Shown one piece after another: positions 5,131 through 11,666 of a stretch of DNA of 11,806 nt. The notes below the pieces were generated by a model. It had not been told where the DNA came from, searched no databases, and was given only the letters and a program-made list of their open reading frames with translations. The stretch's first letter is position 1, and every line of letters starts with the position of its first letter. The translations under genes and the position numbers were made by a program. This DNA comes from an uncultured Bacilli bacterium (GTDB lineage: Bacteria > Bacillota_I > Bacilli_A > RF39 > UBA660), in the NCBI GenBank assembly GCA_910585335.1, contig CAJUCU010000040.1, forward strand, positions 1-11,806, written 5' to 3'.

Positions 5131-8106
5131 ATGTTTACACCAATCTATATTAAAAGTAATTATTCACTTCTTTCCAGTATGTTAAAAATAGATGATATTA
5201 TTTCTTATAGTTTAAAGAATAATCTTACTTCTTGTTTTTTAACAGACACTAATATGTTTGGAGCAATGGAATTTTATCAAAAATGTAAAAAGAATCATTT
5301 GAATCCTATTTTAGGCTTAGAATTAAAAATAGATGATTTCATACTGCTAGTTTATGCTAAGAACTATGAGGGGTATCAGAGTTTAATTAAACTTTCTACA
5401 CTTTCCAATGAGCAGAATTTAACATATGATGATATAAAGAAGTATCATCATCAATTGATTTTAGTTTTACCTTGTTATGATGGTCCTATTTATCAAGAAC
5501 TTCAAACGGTCTTTGATGATATTTATTTGGGATATTCTAATAAACTAGAAGAAGAAAAAGCACTCGCTGTTACTTCCAATATTGTTTTTTGCCGTCAATG
5601 TTTATATCAAGATTTAGAGGAAGAGGAAACTTTAACTTTTTTATATCGTATTCGTGATAATAAAACGATTAGTGATGAAGTTTTTTATGATACTCATAAT
5701 CAATCCTTGAATCAATTTTCTTTATTAGATTTTACAGATAATAAAGGACTTGTTTCTATTGAAAAAATTATTTCTATGTGTCAGCTTGAGTTTCCTAAAC
5801 CACAATTATTACTTCCTATTTATGATTTAAAAAGGGATGTTAGTGCTGGTACTTATTTATTTGAACTTGCTAAAGTAGGGCTGAAAAAACGCATTGGTGA
5901 TATTCCTAAGGATTATCAAACACGGCTACAGTATGAATTAGGAATTATAGATCAAATGGGATTTAGTAATTATTTTTTAGTTGTTTATGACTTTATTAAA
6001 TATGCAAAACAAAATGGTATTTTAGTAGGACCAGGAAGGGGAAGTGCAGCAGGTTCGCTTGTTTCCTATTCTTTAGGTATTACAGATATTGATCCATTGA
6101 AATATGATCTTTTATTTGAAAGATTCTTAAATCCAGAACGTATTACGATGCCTGATATTGATACAGATTTTCCAGATCAGAGAAGGGGAGAAGTGATTGA
6201 TTATGTTACTGCTAAATATGGGAAGAAAAAAGTAGCAGGTATTGTTACTTTTGGAACTTTAGGGGCAAAACAAGTTTTGCGAGATGTGGGACGTGTCTTT
6301 AATATACCTTCTTATAAAATAGATGCTTTATCTAAATTTATTCCTGCTTTTAGTAGAGAAAAGTTAGATGATTTTTATAAAAATAATGTTGGTTTTAGAA
6401 CTAGAATTGAAAGTGATTATCAGTTAAAGAAGTTATTCTCTGTTGCTAAGAGAATCGAAGGTTATCCTAGACACACATCTTCTCATGCAGCAGGGATTGT
6501 TATGTGTCAAAAAGATTTAGATGAGGTTATTCCACTAACCGTTAGTGAAGGAATGTATTTGACTAGTTATTCTATGGAATATTTAGAAGATTTAGGTTTA
6601 TTAAAAATGGACTTTTTAGGTCTTAAAAATCTGACCTTAATTAGTAATATATTAGAAGATATCGAGTGTTATTCTGAAGAGAAAATTGATTTTAATAAGA
6701 TACCATTACGGGATGATAAAGTATTTCAATTATTTCAAAATGCAGATACTACGGGTATTTTTCAGTTTGAATCTGTTGGAATGAGAAATTTTTTAAAACG
6801 ATTAAAACCCAATTCTTTTGAGGATATTTTTGCAGCGATTGCTTTATTTCGGCCTGGTCCTGCTGAAAATATTGATTCTTATATTAGAAGAAAACATGGC
6901 CAAGAGTCTATTTGTTATATTGATCCTTGTTTAGAAGATATTTTGAAAAATACGTATGGCATTATCATTTATCAAGAACAAATTATGCAAGTAGCCAGTA
7001 GATTTGCTGGGTATTCTTTAGGGGAAGCTGATATTTTAAGACGAGCGATGAGTAAGAAAAAAGTTGACTTATTGCAAGCAGAAGAGGATAAGTTTATTAA
7101 AAAGAGTATTGAACTAGGGCATTCTCTAGAAAAGGCAAAAGAAATCTTCGCACTTATTTTAAAGTTTGCTGGTTATGGTTTTAATAGAAGCCATTCGGTT
7201 GCATATTCTATTATTGCTTGTAAAATGGCATATCTTAAAGTTTATTATCCAAACTTTTTCTTCAGTAATTTACTTACCAATGTTATCGGAAGTGAATCGA
7301 AAACCAAAGAGTATATTGTAGAAACTAGAGGAAATGGTATTCACGTTGAAAAACCAAATATTAATTTCAGTAGAGAAAGATATATTGTAGAGAATCATCA
7401 AATTATTTTTCCTTTTAGTAATATTAAACAAGTAGGTGTTGTTGCTACTAAGAGTATTTTAAAAGCTCGTGAGTCAGGTCCATTTTCTGATATTTACGAT
7501 GCTTTTAGTCGCCTTGTGATAGAAGGGGTCACTAAAAAGACATTAGAATCTTTAATTCTTTCAGATTCATTTCGTATATTTTCTTATAATAAAAAAACAT
7601 TACTTTATAATTTAGATAGTTTACTCAATTATGCGGAATTAACAAAAGATTTAGATCCTTCTTTTGTTATGAAACCAGAACTTGAAATTCAAGAAGAGTT
7701 TTCTATGGCAGAAGAGTTGGAGCATGAAATGCAAGTATTTGGTTTTTATTTTACACATCATCCTACTACCATCTATGAAAGTAAATATTTAGACTGTATT
7801 AAATTAGAAGAGGTTCCTAAGTATTTTAATAAGAAAATTTCGACGCTTGTTTTAGTAGACCGTATTAAAGTTATTAACACTAAAAAGGGGGATAAGATGG
7901 CCTTTGTGACAGCGAGCGATGAAACACAATCGATGAGTTATACATTATTCCCTAAAGTTTATCAGTTGTACGCTACTCTTAACAGGTTAGATATTGTTAA
8001 AATTACGGGGATGGTTGAAAAGAGATTAAACGAATATCAAATTATTGTAGATAAAATTGAATGGGTAGAAGGAGAGGAAAACAATGAAGAAACATCACAT
8101 TTATAA
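5131..8106 (+). CDS. dnaE: DNA polymerase III subunit alpha, DnaE type
   Basis: This replicative polymerase of 991 residues is shorter than the roughly 1,100 usual in Bacillus but typical for Mollicutes-like relatives. An N-terminal PHP domain (about 1-230) precedes the C-family polymerase core: G300-P-G-R-G-S-A-A-G308, the catalytic P341-D-I-D-T-D-F347, the third catalytic aspartate D494 in K-M-D-F-L-G-L, H448-T-S-S-H-A-A-G, and G681-Y-G-F-N-R-S-H688. A helix-hairpin-helix lies near 764-795 and an OB fold at about 903-978. The PHP domain has lost the two N-terminal metal-binding histidines (P4 and K8 replace the H-x-x-x-H preceding S-x-Y-S-L-L), so it is probably inactive as a nuclease. In Bacillota DnaE works alongside PolC, extending primers. 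Its 3' end overlaps lspA by 23 nt, suggesting translational coupling. Confidence 0.97.
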   Translation: MFTPIYIKSNYSLLSSMLKIDDIISYSLKNNLTSCFLTDTNMFGAMEFYQKCKKNHLNPILGLELKIDDFILLVYAKNYEGYQSLIKLSTLSNEQNLTYDDIKKYHHQLILVLPCYDGPIYQELQTVFDDIYLGYSNKLEEEKALAVTSNIVFCRQCLYQDLEEEETLTFLYRIRDNKTISDEVFYDTHNQSLNQFSLLDFTDNKGLVSIEKIISMCQLEFPKPQLLLPIYDLKRDVSAGTYLFELAKVGLKKRIGDIPKDYQTRLQYELGIIDQMGFSNYFLVVYDFIKYAKQNGILVGPGRGSAAGSLVSYSLGITDIDPLKYDLLFERFLNPERITMPDIDTDFPDQRRGEVIDYVTAKYGKKKVAGIVTFGTLGAKQVLRDVGRVFNIPSYKIDALSKFIPAFSREKLDDFYKNNVGFRTRIESDYQLKKLFSVAKRIEGYPRHTSSHAAGIVMCQKDLDEVIPLTVSEGMYLTSYSMEYLEDLGLLKMDFLGLKNLTLISNILEDIECYSEEKIDFNKIPLRDDKVFQLFQNADTTGIFQFESVGMRNFLKRLKPNSFEDIFAAIALFRPGPAENIDSYIRRKHGQESICYIDPCLEDILKNTYGIIIYQEQIMQVASRFAGYSLGEADILRRAMSKKKVDLLQAEEDKFIKKSIELGHSLEKAKEIFALILKFAGYGFNRSHSVAYSIIACKMAYLKVYYPNFFFSNLLTNVIGSESKTKEYIVETRGNGIHVEKPNINFSRERYIVENHQIIFPFSNIKQVGVVATKSILKARESGPFSDIYDAFSRLVIEGVTKKTLESLILSDSFRIFSYNKKTLLYNLDSLLNYAELTKDLDPSFVMKPELEIQEEFSMAEELEHEMQVFGFYFTHHPTTIYESKYLDCIKLEEVPKYFNKKISTLVLVDRIKVINTKKGDKMAFVTASDETQSMSYTLFPKVYQLYATLNRLDIVKITGMVEKRLNEYQIIVDKIEWVEGEENNEETSHL

Positions 8107-8563
8107 AATTTCTGTTGTTATTGTTATTCTTGATCAATTATTTAAGTTTTTAGTAAGGACGAATATGAATGTTTTAGAATCTCATTTTCTTATTCCTCAT
8201 TTTTTTAATCTTACTTATGTTCAAAATGAAGGTGCTGCCTGGGGAATGTTTCGTAATGCCACTATATTTTTGATTTTTATTAGTGTTGTTGCCTTTTTCT
8301 GTTTGCTCTCATTCATTCGTGACGAAAAACAGTGGAATCTTCCTAAAATCATTTCTTTTGGTTTTATTTTAGGTGGTCTTCTTGGTAATTTAATAGACCG
8401 TATTTTTTATCACTATGTAATAGATTATTTAGATTTTCGAATTTTGGGATATCATTTTCCAGTTTTTAATTTTGCAGATATTACAATTGTAGTAGGGGTA
8501 TTTATTATTGCAATTGAGATTATAAGGAGTGAAGTACATGAATATCGAAGTAGAAAAAAATGA
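8084..8563 (+). CDS. lspA: Lipoprotein signal peptidase (signal peptidase II)
   Basis: This four-helix membrane aspartyl protease cleaves the signal peptide of diacylglyceryl-prolipoproteins. At 159 residues it is full length. Visible family motifs are D17-Q18 in the first helix, N48-E-G-A-A-W-G54, G101-N-L-I-D-R106, V112-I-D114-Y with the first catalytic Asp, and F128-N-F-A-D132 with the second. GGAGAGG at 8071-8077 lies 6 nt before ATG 8084, inside the end of dnaE. It overlaps rluD by 26 nt. The gene ends in TGA; reading TGA as Trp would add only two residues before a TAG, so a standard code is the natural reading. The order lspA followed by an rluD-type gene is conserved in Bacillota. Confidence 0.97.
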   Translation: MKKHHIYKISVVIVILDQLFKFLVRTNMNVLESHFLIPHFFNLTYVQNEGAAWGMFRNATIFLIFISVVAFFCLLSFIRDEKQWNLPKIISFGFILGGLLGNLIDRIFYHYVIDYLDFRILGYHFPVFNFADITIVVGVFIIAIEIIRSEVHEYRSRKK

Positions 8564-9416
8564 TGTTAGAGTGGACCAATATTTAAGTGAGGCGCTAGAT
8601 TTATCACGCAGTAAAGTCCAAAAACTAATTAAGGAAGAAAAAGTATTTGTGAATCATAAAGGGGTAAAAGCAAATTATCTTTTAAAAGAGGGAGATTTTA
8701 TTTTTGTTGATGATCAACTTCAGTATGAGATTACAATAGAAGCGGAAGATATTTCACTTGATATTTTATATGAAGATGATTATTTGCTTATCGTTAATAA
8801 AGCTTCTGGTATGGTTGTGCATCCAGCACCAGGTCATTATAAAGGTACTCTTGTTAATGCTTTACTATATCATTTGAAAAAAGAGGCTACTACTAATTTA
8901 AGACCAGGAATTGTTCATAGACTTGATAAAGATACTTCTGGTGTAATGGTTGTGGCAAAGGATGAAAAGTGTCATGAACTTTTAAGTGAGATGATCAAAA
9001 AGAAGCAGGTAGAGCGAAAATATGTGGCTATTGTAGATGGCGTTATTTTCAATGACTCAGGTGAAATTCAAGTGCCTATTGGAAGAGATGTTTCTAATCG
9101 TCAAAAGATGGCTGCTACTGATATAAATAGTAAGGATGCTATTACACACTTTAAAGTCTTAAAACGTTTTTCTAATCATACTTTTATTGAATGTTTATTA
9201 GATACTGGACGTACTCATCAAATACGTGTTCATATGGCTTATATTGGTTATCCTGTTATGAATGACCCATTATATAATAAGAAAAATGCAACGTCTTTTG
9301 GACAGATGTTACATTCTAAAAGTATTTCTTTTACTCATCCTATTACTTATCAAAAAATTCATTATGAAGTAGAGCCACCAAAGGAATTTTGTGATCAGTT
9401 AAACCAATTAGGGTAA
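8538..9416 (+). CDS. RluD-family 23S rRNA pseudouridine synthase
   Basis: The 292-residue protein has an N-terminal S4 RNA-binding domain (about 8-65: R11-V-D-Q-Y-L ... S23-R-S-K-V-Q-K-L-I) and a RluA/RluD-type catalytic domain with H127-R-L-D130-K-D-T-S-G; D130 is the catalytic aspartate. G-R-T-H-Q-I-R-V-H near 229 is the second family signature. It isomerises uridine to pseudouridine in 23S rRNA, probably in helix 69 as RluD does; it corresponds in context to YlyB of Bacillus. ATG 8538 was chosen because AAGGAG ends 8 nt upstream; the GTG at 8529 overlaps that site. It is the last gene of the dnaE cluster, and no intrinsic terminator follows. Confidence 0.95.
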   Translation: MNIEVEKNDVRVDQYLSEALDLSRSKVQKLIKEEKVFVNHKGVKANYLLKEGDFIFVDDQLQYEITIEAEDISLDILYEDDYLLIVNKASGMVVHPAPGHYKGTLVNALLYHLKKEATTNLRPGIVHRLDKDTSGVMVVAKDEKCHELLSEMIKKKQVERKYVAIVDGVIFNDSGEIQVPIGRDVSNRQKMAATDINSKDAITHFKVLKRFSNHTFIECLLDTGRTHQIRVHMAYIGYPVMNDPLYNKKNATSFGQMLHSKSISFTHPITYQKIHYEVEPPKEFCDQLNQLG

Positions 9417-9878
9417 TGTATTGATAATATAAATAGTAAGTGATAAAATTGTGGCAAAAAGACTCAATAGGACATAAGGGTTTAAATATTTTGTACTTGC
9501 TTCATTTAAATTTGTTGTTTCTTCGTATAAAAAGAGACAACTGACAAAAGTGCCAATACATGAGATAAAACCTAAAAAAGTATTATGTAAATAAAAAAAG
9601 ACGACGGTAAATAATTGGTTAAAAATATAATTGATTAGTAATGTTTTTTTGTAGCTTTCAGGGATGTGTTTCCACGAAAATTTTATTATTAGTTGGTAGA
9701 TGGAAATTGCGATTCCTATATAAGTGATAGTCCATGTTATAGAATAAAAGATAGGTGGAGGGGTAAAAAATGGAAGTTTCAGTGATTGATAAAATGCTAG
9801 ATCAATTGGAATTAAGCTAGAGAAAAACCATGGTAATAAGCATATAATAAATAAAAGTGTTCTTTTTACTATCATCAT
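9408..9878 (-). CDS. tspO: TspO/MBR family membrane protein
   Basis: The 156-residue protein has five hydrophobic helices. The TspO signature is present: L35-P-F-F-T-P-P-P-I-F44, W49 with Y53, N83 and F90 in the helix preceding F-F-Y, and the closing N133-P-Y ... F141-A-T segment. TspO proteins bind porphyrins and sterol-like or other hydrophobic ligands and are linked to tetrapyrrole handling and oxidative stress; the physiological role in this clade is not established. ATG 9878 is preferred because AGAGGTGA lies just upstream; an ATG at 9902 would put that site inside the gene and has none of its own. Its stop lies inside the end of the convergent rluD (9-bp overlap). Confidence 0.88.
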   Translation of the reverse strand: MMIVKRTLLFIICLLPWFFSSLIPIDLAFYQSLKLPFFTPPPIFYSITWTITYIGIAISIYQLIIKFSWKHIPESYKKTLLINYIFNQLFTVVFFYLHNTFLGFISCIGTFVSCLFLYEETTNLNEASTKYLNPYVLLSLFATILSLTIYIINTLP

Positions 9879-9890
9879 TGTAATCACCTC

Positions 9891-9919
9891 TTTCCATATC
9901 ATATGATTTGTTATATAAT
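9891..9919 (+). promoter_or_regulatory. Promoter of the rhomboid gene
   Basis: TTTCCA (9891-9896) and a perfect TATAAT (9914-9919) are 17 bp apart. This gives a leader of about 100 nt before the rhomboid start, containing an 8-bp inverted pair (9929-9936 with 10002-10009). A second possible -10, TATGAT, lies near 9993. Confidence 0.5.
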
Positions 9920-9920
9920 A

Positions 9921-9950
9921 ATAGTAGTCTTTTTGAGGGGATTATTTCAA
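9921..9950 (-). promoter_or_regulatory. Possible promoter of tspO
   Basis: On the minus strand TTGAAA (9945-9950) is followed after 18 bp by TACTAT (9921-9926). It would be back to back with the rhomboid promoter. The match is moderate. Confidence 0.4.
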
Positions 9951-10026
9951 ATTATGAATGGCTATCATATAGAAAGGTATATTAGTCATTTATTATGATT
10001 TTCAAAAAGAATAAAGGAGAGAAAGT

Positions 10027-11184
10027 ATGGAACAAGGAATTGAGATTATGTTAGATGATAAAAATCTAATTGTTATGAAATTACTTCATTATTTTATTAC
10101 AGAAAAGAATTATAATCCAATTATTCTACAAGGAGTAGAGAATGAAATTTGGTTAGAGAATTTGAGTGAAGATTATAAGATTATTCGTATTGTATCTAAT
10201 TATATTCATAATGATGAACAATTTCGATTTGATATGTTTAAAACCAAAAGAATCGTTAAAAAAATTAAAAATAAAACATTGTCATTCCATATGAACACAT
10301 TAAGTATTTTTCTGGATTTAGGGGAAAATGTTAATATGAGTAATAATGTAATAAAAGATGTAGATTGTTTAAAAATAGCAGAAGAAACTGACTTTTTAAA
10401 TAATGACCTTGTTAAAACTTCGTTTCCAGACATTACACATAAACTTGAATATTCAGAAGAAGGACTACAGTTATTTGCAAAGATTACTAATGATATTAAT
10501 AGTCATAATAAAACAGATGCTGAAAAAATGGAAGAAGTATTTAAGCCTAAAGTTCCTTATATTACTTATGGACTTATTATTCTTTGTTCACTGCTTTATA
10601 TTATTCCCATTTTATTTGGTAGTTATGATTTCTTAGTATATGTTTTTTCTATTCATAAAAGTTCTATTCAGAATGGGGAGTTTTACCGCTTATTAACTGC
10701 TTCTTTCTTACATGGTAATTTCTTGCACTTAGCATTTAACTGTTACGCTTTATTTGTAATCGGAAGTCAAGTAGAAAGTTTTTTAGGAAAGATAAAGTAT
10801 TTGTTAATCTATTTGTTTAGTGCTGTTACAGCTTCTTTAATGTCTATGTTATTTATTGGTAATGACTTGAGTTTAGGGGCTAGTGGTGCTATATTCGGGT
10901 TAATGGGGGCTCTTGTTTATTTTGGATATCACTATCGTGTTTATTTAGGTAATGTTATGAAGAGTCAAATTATTCCTTTGATTGTATTTAATTTATTACT
11001 AGGATTTACTTTGACTGGAATTGATAATTTTGCTCATATCGGTGGACTTATTGGTGGAACATTAATTACCATTGCATTAGGGGTTAAATATAAGAGCAGT
11101 GCTTTTGAAAAAATAAATGGTTGGATTATATCTATTATTTATGTAGCATTTCTTATTTATTTAGGCTTTGCTTATGTGATTTAA
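10027..11184 (+). CDS. Rhomboid family intramembrane serine protease (YqgP/GluP-like)
   Basis: The 385-residue protein has a soluble N-terminal domain (1-174, no recognised motif, rich in Asn, Asp and Lys) followed by a rhomboid membrane domain. The H229-G-N-F-L-H234-L-A-F-N238 motif precedes the catalytic serine S286 in G284-A-S-G287, and the catalytic histidine H337 lies in A-H-I-G-G. About seven membrane segments run from 177 to the end, a six-plus-one pattern. This architecture matches Bacillus YqgP, which cleaves membrane proteins including the magnesium transporter MgtE when Mn/Mg balance is disturbed, assisted by FtsH. The substrate here is unknown. ATG 10027 has GGAGAG upstream. It is monocistronic, followed by a terminator. 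Confidence 0.93.
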   Translation: MEQGIEIMLDDKNLIVMKLLHYFITEKNYNPIILQGVENEIWLENLSEDYKIIRIVSNYIHNDEQFRFDMFKTKRIVKKIKNKTLSFHMNTLSIFLDLGENVNMSNNVIKDVDCLKIAEETDFLNNDLVKTSFPDITHKLEYSEEGLQLFAKITNDINSHNKTDAEKMEEVFKPKVPYITYGLIILCSLLYIIPILFGSYDFLVYVFSIHKSSIQNGEFYRLLTASFLHGNFLHLAFNCYALFVIGSQVESFLGKIKYLLIYLFSAVTASLMSMLFIGNDLSLGASGAIFGLMGALVYFGYHYRVYLGNVMKSQIIPLIVFNLLLGFTLTGIDNFAHIGGLIGGTLITIALGVKYKSSAFEKINGWIISIIYVAFLIYLGFAYVI

Positions 11185-11207
11185 AATAGTATAGAATGTG
11201 GAAATAA

Positions 11208-11235
11208 AAAAGATTCTAATAAATAGGAATCTTTT
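11208..11235 (+). terminator. Terminator after the rhomboid gene
   Basis: AAAAGATTC (11208-11216) pairs with GAATCTTTT (11227-11235) across a 10-nt loop, 24 bases after the stop codon. The T tract is short, so termination may be partial. It separates the rhomboid transcript from the invertible element. Confidence 0.65.
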
Positions 11236-11280
11236 ACAAATTTCTACATTTTTTTTGTTTTTTTTACGATAGAATGTAGT

Positions 11281-11303
11281 TCATAAAGGTGGATACTTTA
11301 TGA
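11281..11303 (+). repeat. Left inverted repeat of the invertible element
   Basis: The site has an 8-nt arm TCATAAAG, an asymmetric 7-nt spacer GTGGATA, and a complementary arm CTTTATGA. It is identical to the right copy in opposite orientation, and the identity stops exactly at the 23 bp. Read rightward, the site contains AAAGGTGG and, 7 nt later, ATG, which opens a 19-codon frame (11300-11359) into the element. Confidence 0.9.
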
Positions 11304-11320
11304 TATATATAAACCGTTCG

Positions 11321-11350
11321 ATTCTATCTTTTACTATATTCAATATACAA
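11321..11350 (-). promoter_or_regulatory. Possible leftward promoter at the left end of the invertible element
   Basis: On the minus strand TTGTAT (11345-11350) and TAGAAT (11321-11326) are 18 bp apart. At present it points at the back of the rhomboid gene; after inversion it would read into the surface-protein gene. The match is weak to moderate. Confidence 0.3.
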
Positions 11351-11588
11351 CAATTCTAGTGTTTTATCAATCAAAACATATAAAAATAATCATAAAGTTA
11401 ACCAAATATGAAGTGTTGGTTAATGAAAAGTAAATTATTAATAGTCAAAAAATAGTCAATGATGATAAAAAAAACAATAGTTCATATTATAAGAGAGAAA
11501 AGAACTGAATAAATTTAAAACAAAAATCTTCATTTTTTTGACAAAATAAAAAAACAGTCAAAATATTGGTCATTTATCTTTCTTTGTT

Positions 11589-11597
11589 TGCTATAAA
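11589..11597 (+). promoter_or_regulatory. Extended -10 promoter inside the invertible element, facing the surface gene
   Basis: TG-C-TATAAA is a good extended -10 only 19 bp inside the right repeat. No strong -35 is seen at 17 bp; a separate TTGACA at 11539-11544 lies too far upstream to pair with it. Transcription would start near 11604, pass through the right repeat and reach the surface gene with a leader of about 60 nt. If this is the working promoter, the sequenced orientation is ON. Confidence 0.5.
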
Positions 11598-11616
11598 AAA
11601 CAAAAATCTGTAAAAC

Positions 11617-11639
11617 TCATAAAGTATCCACCTTTATGA
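11617..11639 (-). repeat. Right inverted repeat of the invertible element
   Basis: This is the reverse complement of the left copy with no mismatch over 23 bp. On the plus strand it reads arm TCATAAAG, spacer TATCCAC, arm CTTTATGA. In the leader RNA of the downstream gene the arms can form an 8-bp hairpin, and CCACC in this site is complementary to GGTGG at the downstream ribosome binding site. Confidence 0.9.
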
Positions 11640-11666
11640 TAAGAGAACAAGAAAGTCGGGTGGTAA

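Larger units (their letters stand above)
11304..11616. other. Interior of the invertible element, no convincing gene
   Basis: I find no protein gene in this 313-bp stretch. It holds an 8-bp palindrome (TTAACCAA 11398-11405 with TTGGTTAA 11416-11423), a degenerate third copy of the recombination site (11390-11411), a 13-nt direct repeat AAAACAAAAATCT (11517-11529 and 11597-11609), and outward promoter candidates near both ends. Confidence 0.6.
11281..11639. other. Putative invertible DNA element (phase-variation switch)
   Basis: Two perfect 23-bp inverted repeats flank 313 bp of very AT-rich DNA with no substantial reading frame. The element lies between the rhomboid terminator and a surface-protein gene that starts 27 bases past the right repeat. 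Possible promoters point outward from both ends: TGCTATAAA toward the surface gene in the present orientation, and TTGTAT-18 bp-TAGAAT toward the left, which would face the gene after inversion. This is the layout of invertible promoters controlling surface structures in gut bacteria. That the segment really inverts is an inference from architecture. The recombinase is not in the window. Confidence 0.7.

Noticed and set aside
9879..9902. Longer start for the TspO gene at ATG 9902
   Set aside because: It would place the AGAGGTGA ribosome binding site inside the coding region, and no site precedes it.
10206..10636. Frames on both strands within the rhomboid gene
   Set aside because: They overlap a well-supported gene, lack start signals and give no family features.
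11448..11462. AAATAGTCAATG shared with the terminator at 153-164
   Set aside because: A 12-nt low-complexity match without matching flanks; probably chance in AT-rich DNA.
11534..11566. TTGACA at 11539-11544 with AATATT 18 bp downstream as the main promoter
   Set aside because: The -10 matches only in part, and TTGAC pairs with GTCAA at 11555-11559 in a small dyad; TGCTATAAA further right is the better candidate.
11281..11639. Insertion sequence or MITE explanation for the inverted repeats
   Set aside because: No target-site duplication is seen outside the repeats, there is no transposase, and palindromic arms around an asymmetric spacer fit recombination sites better than transposon ends. 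A non-autonomous element is not fully excluded.
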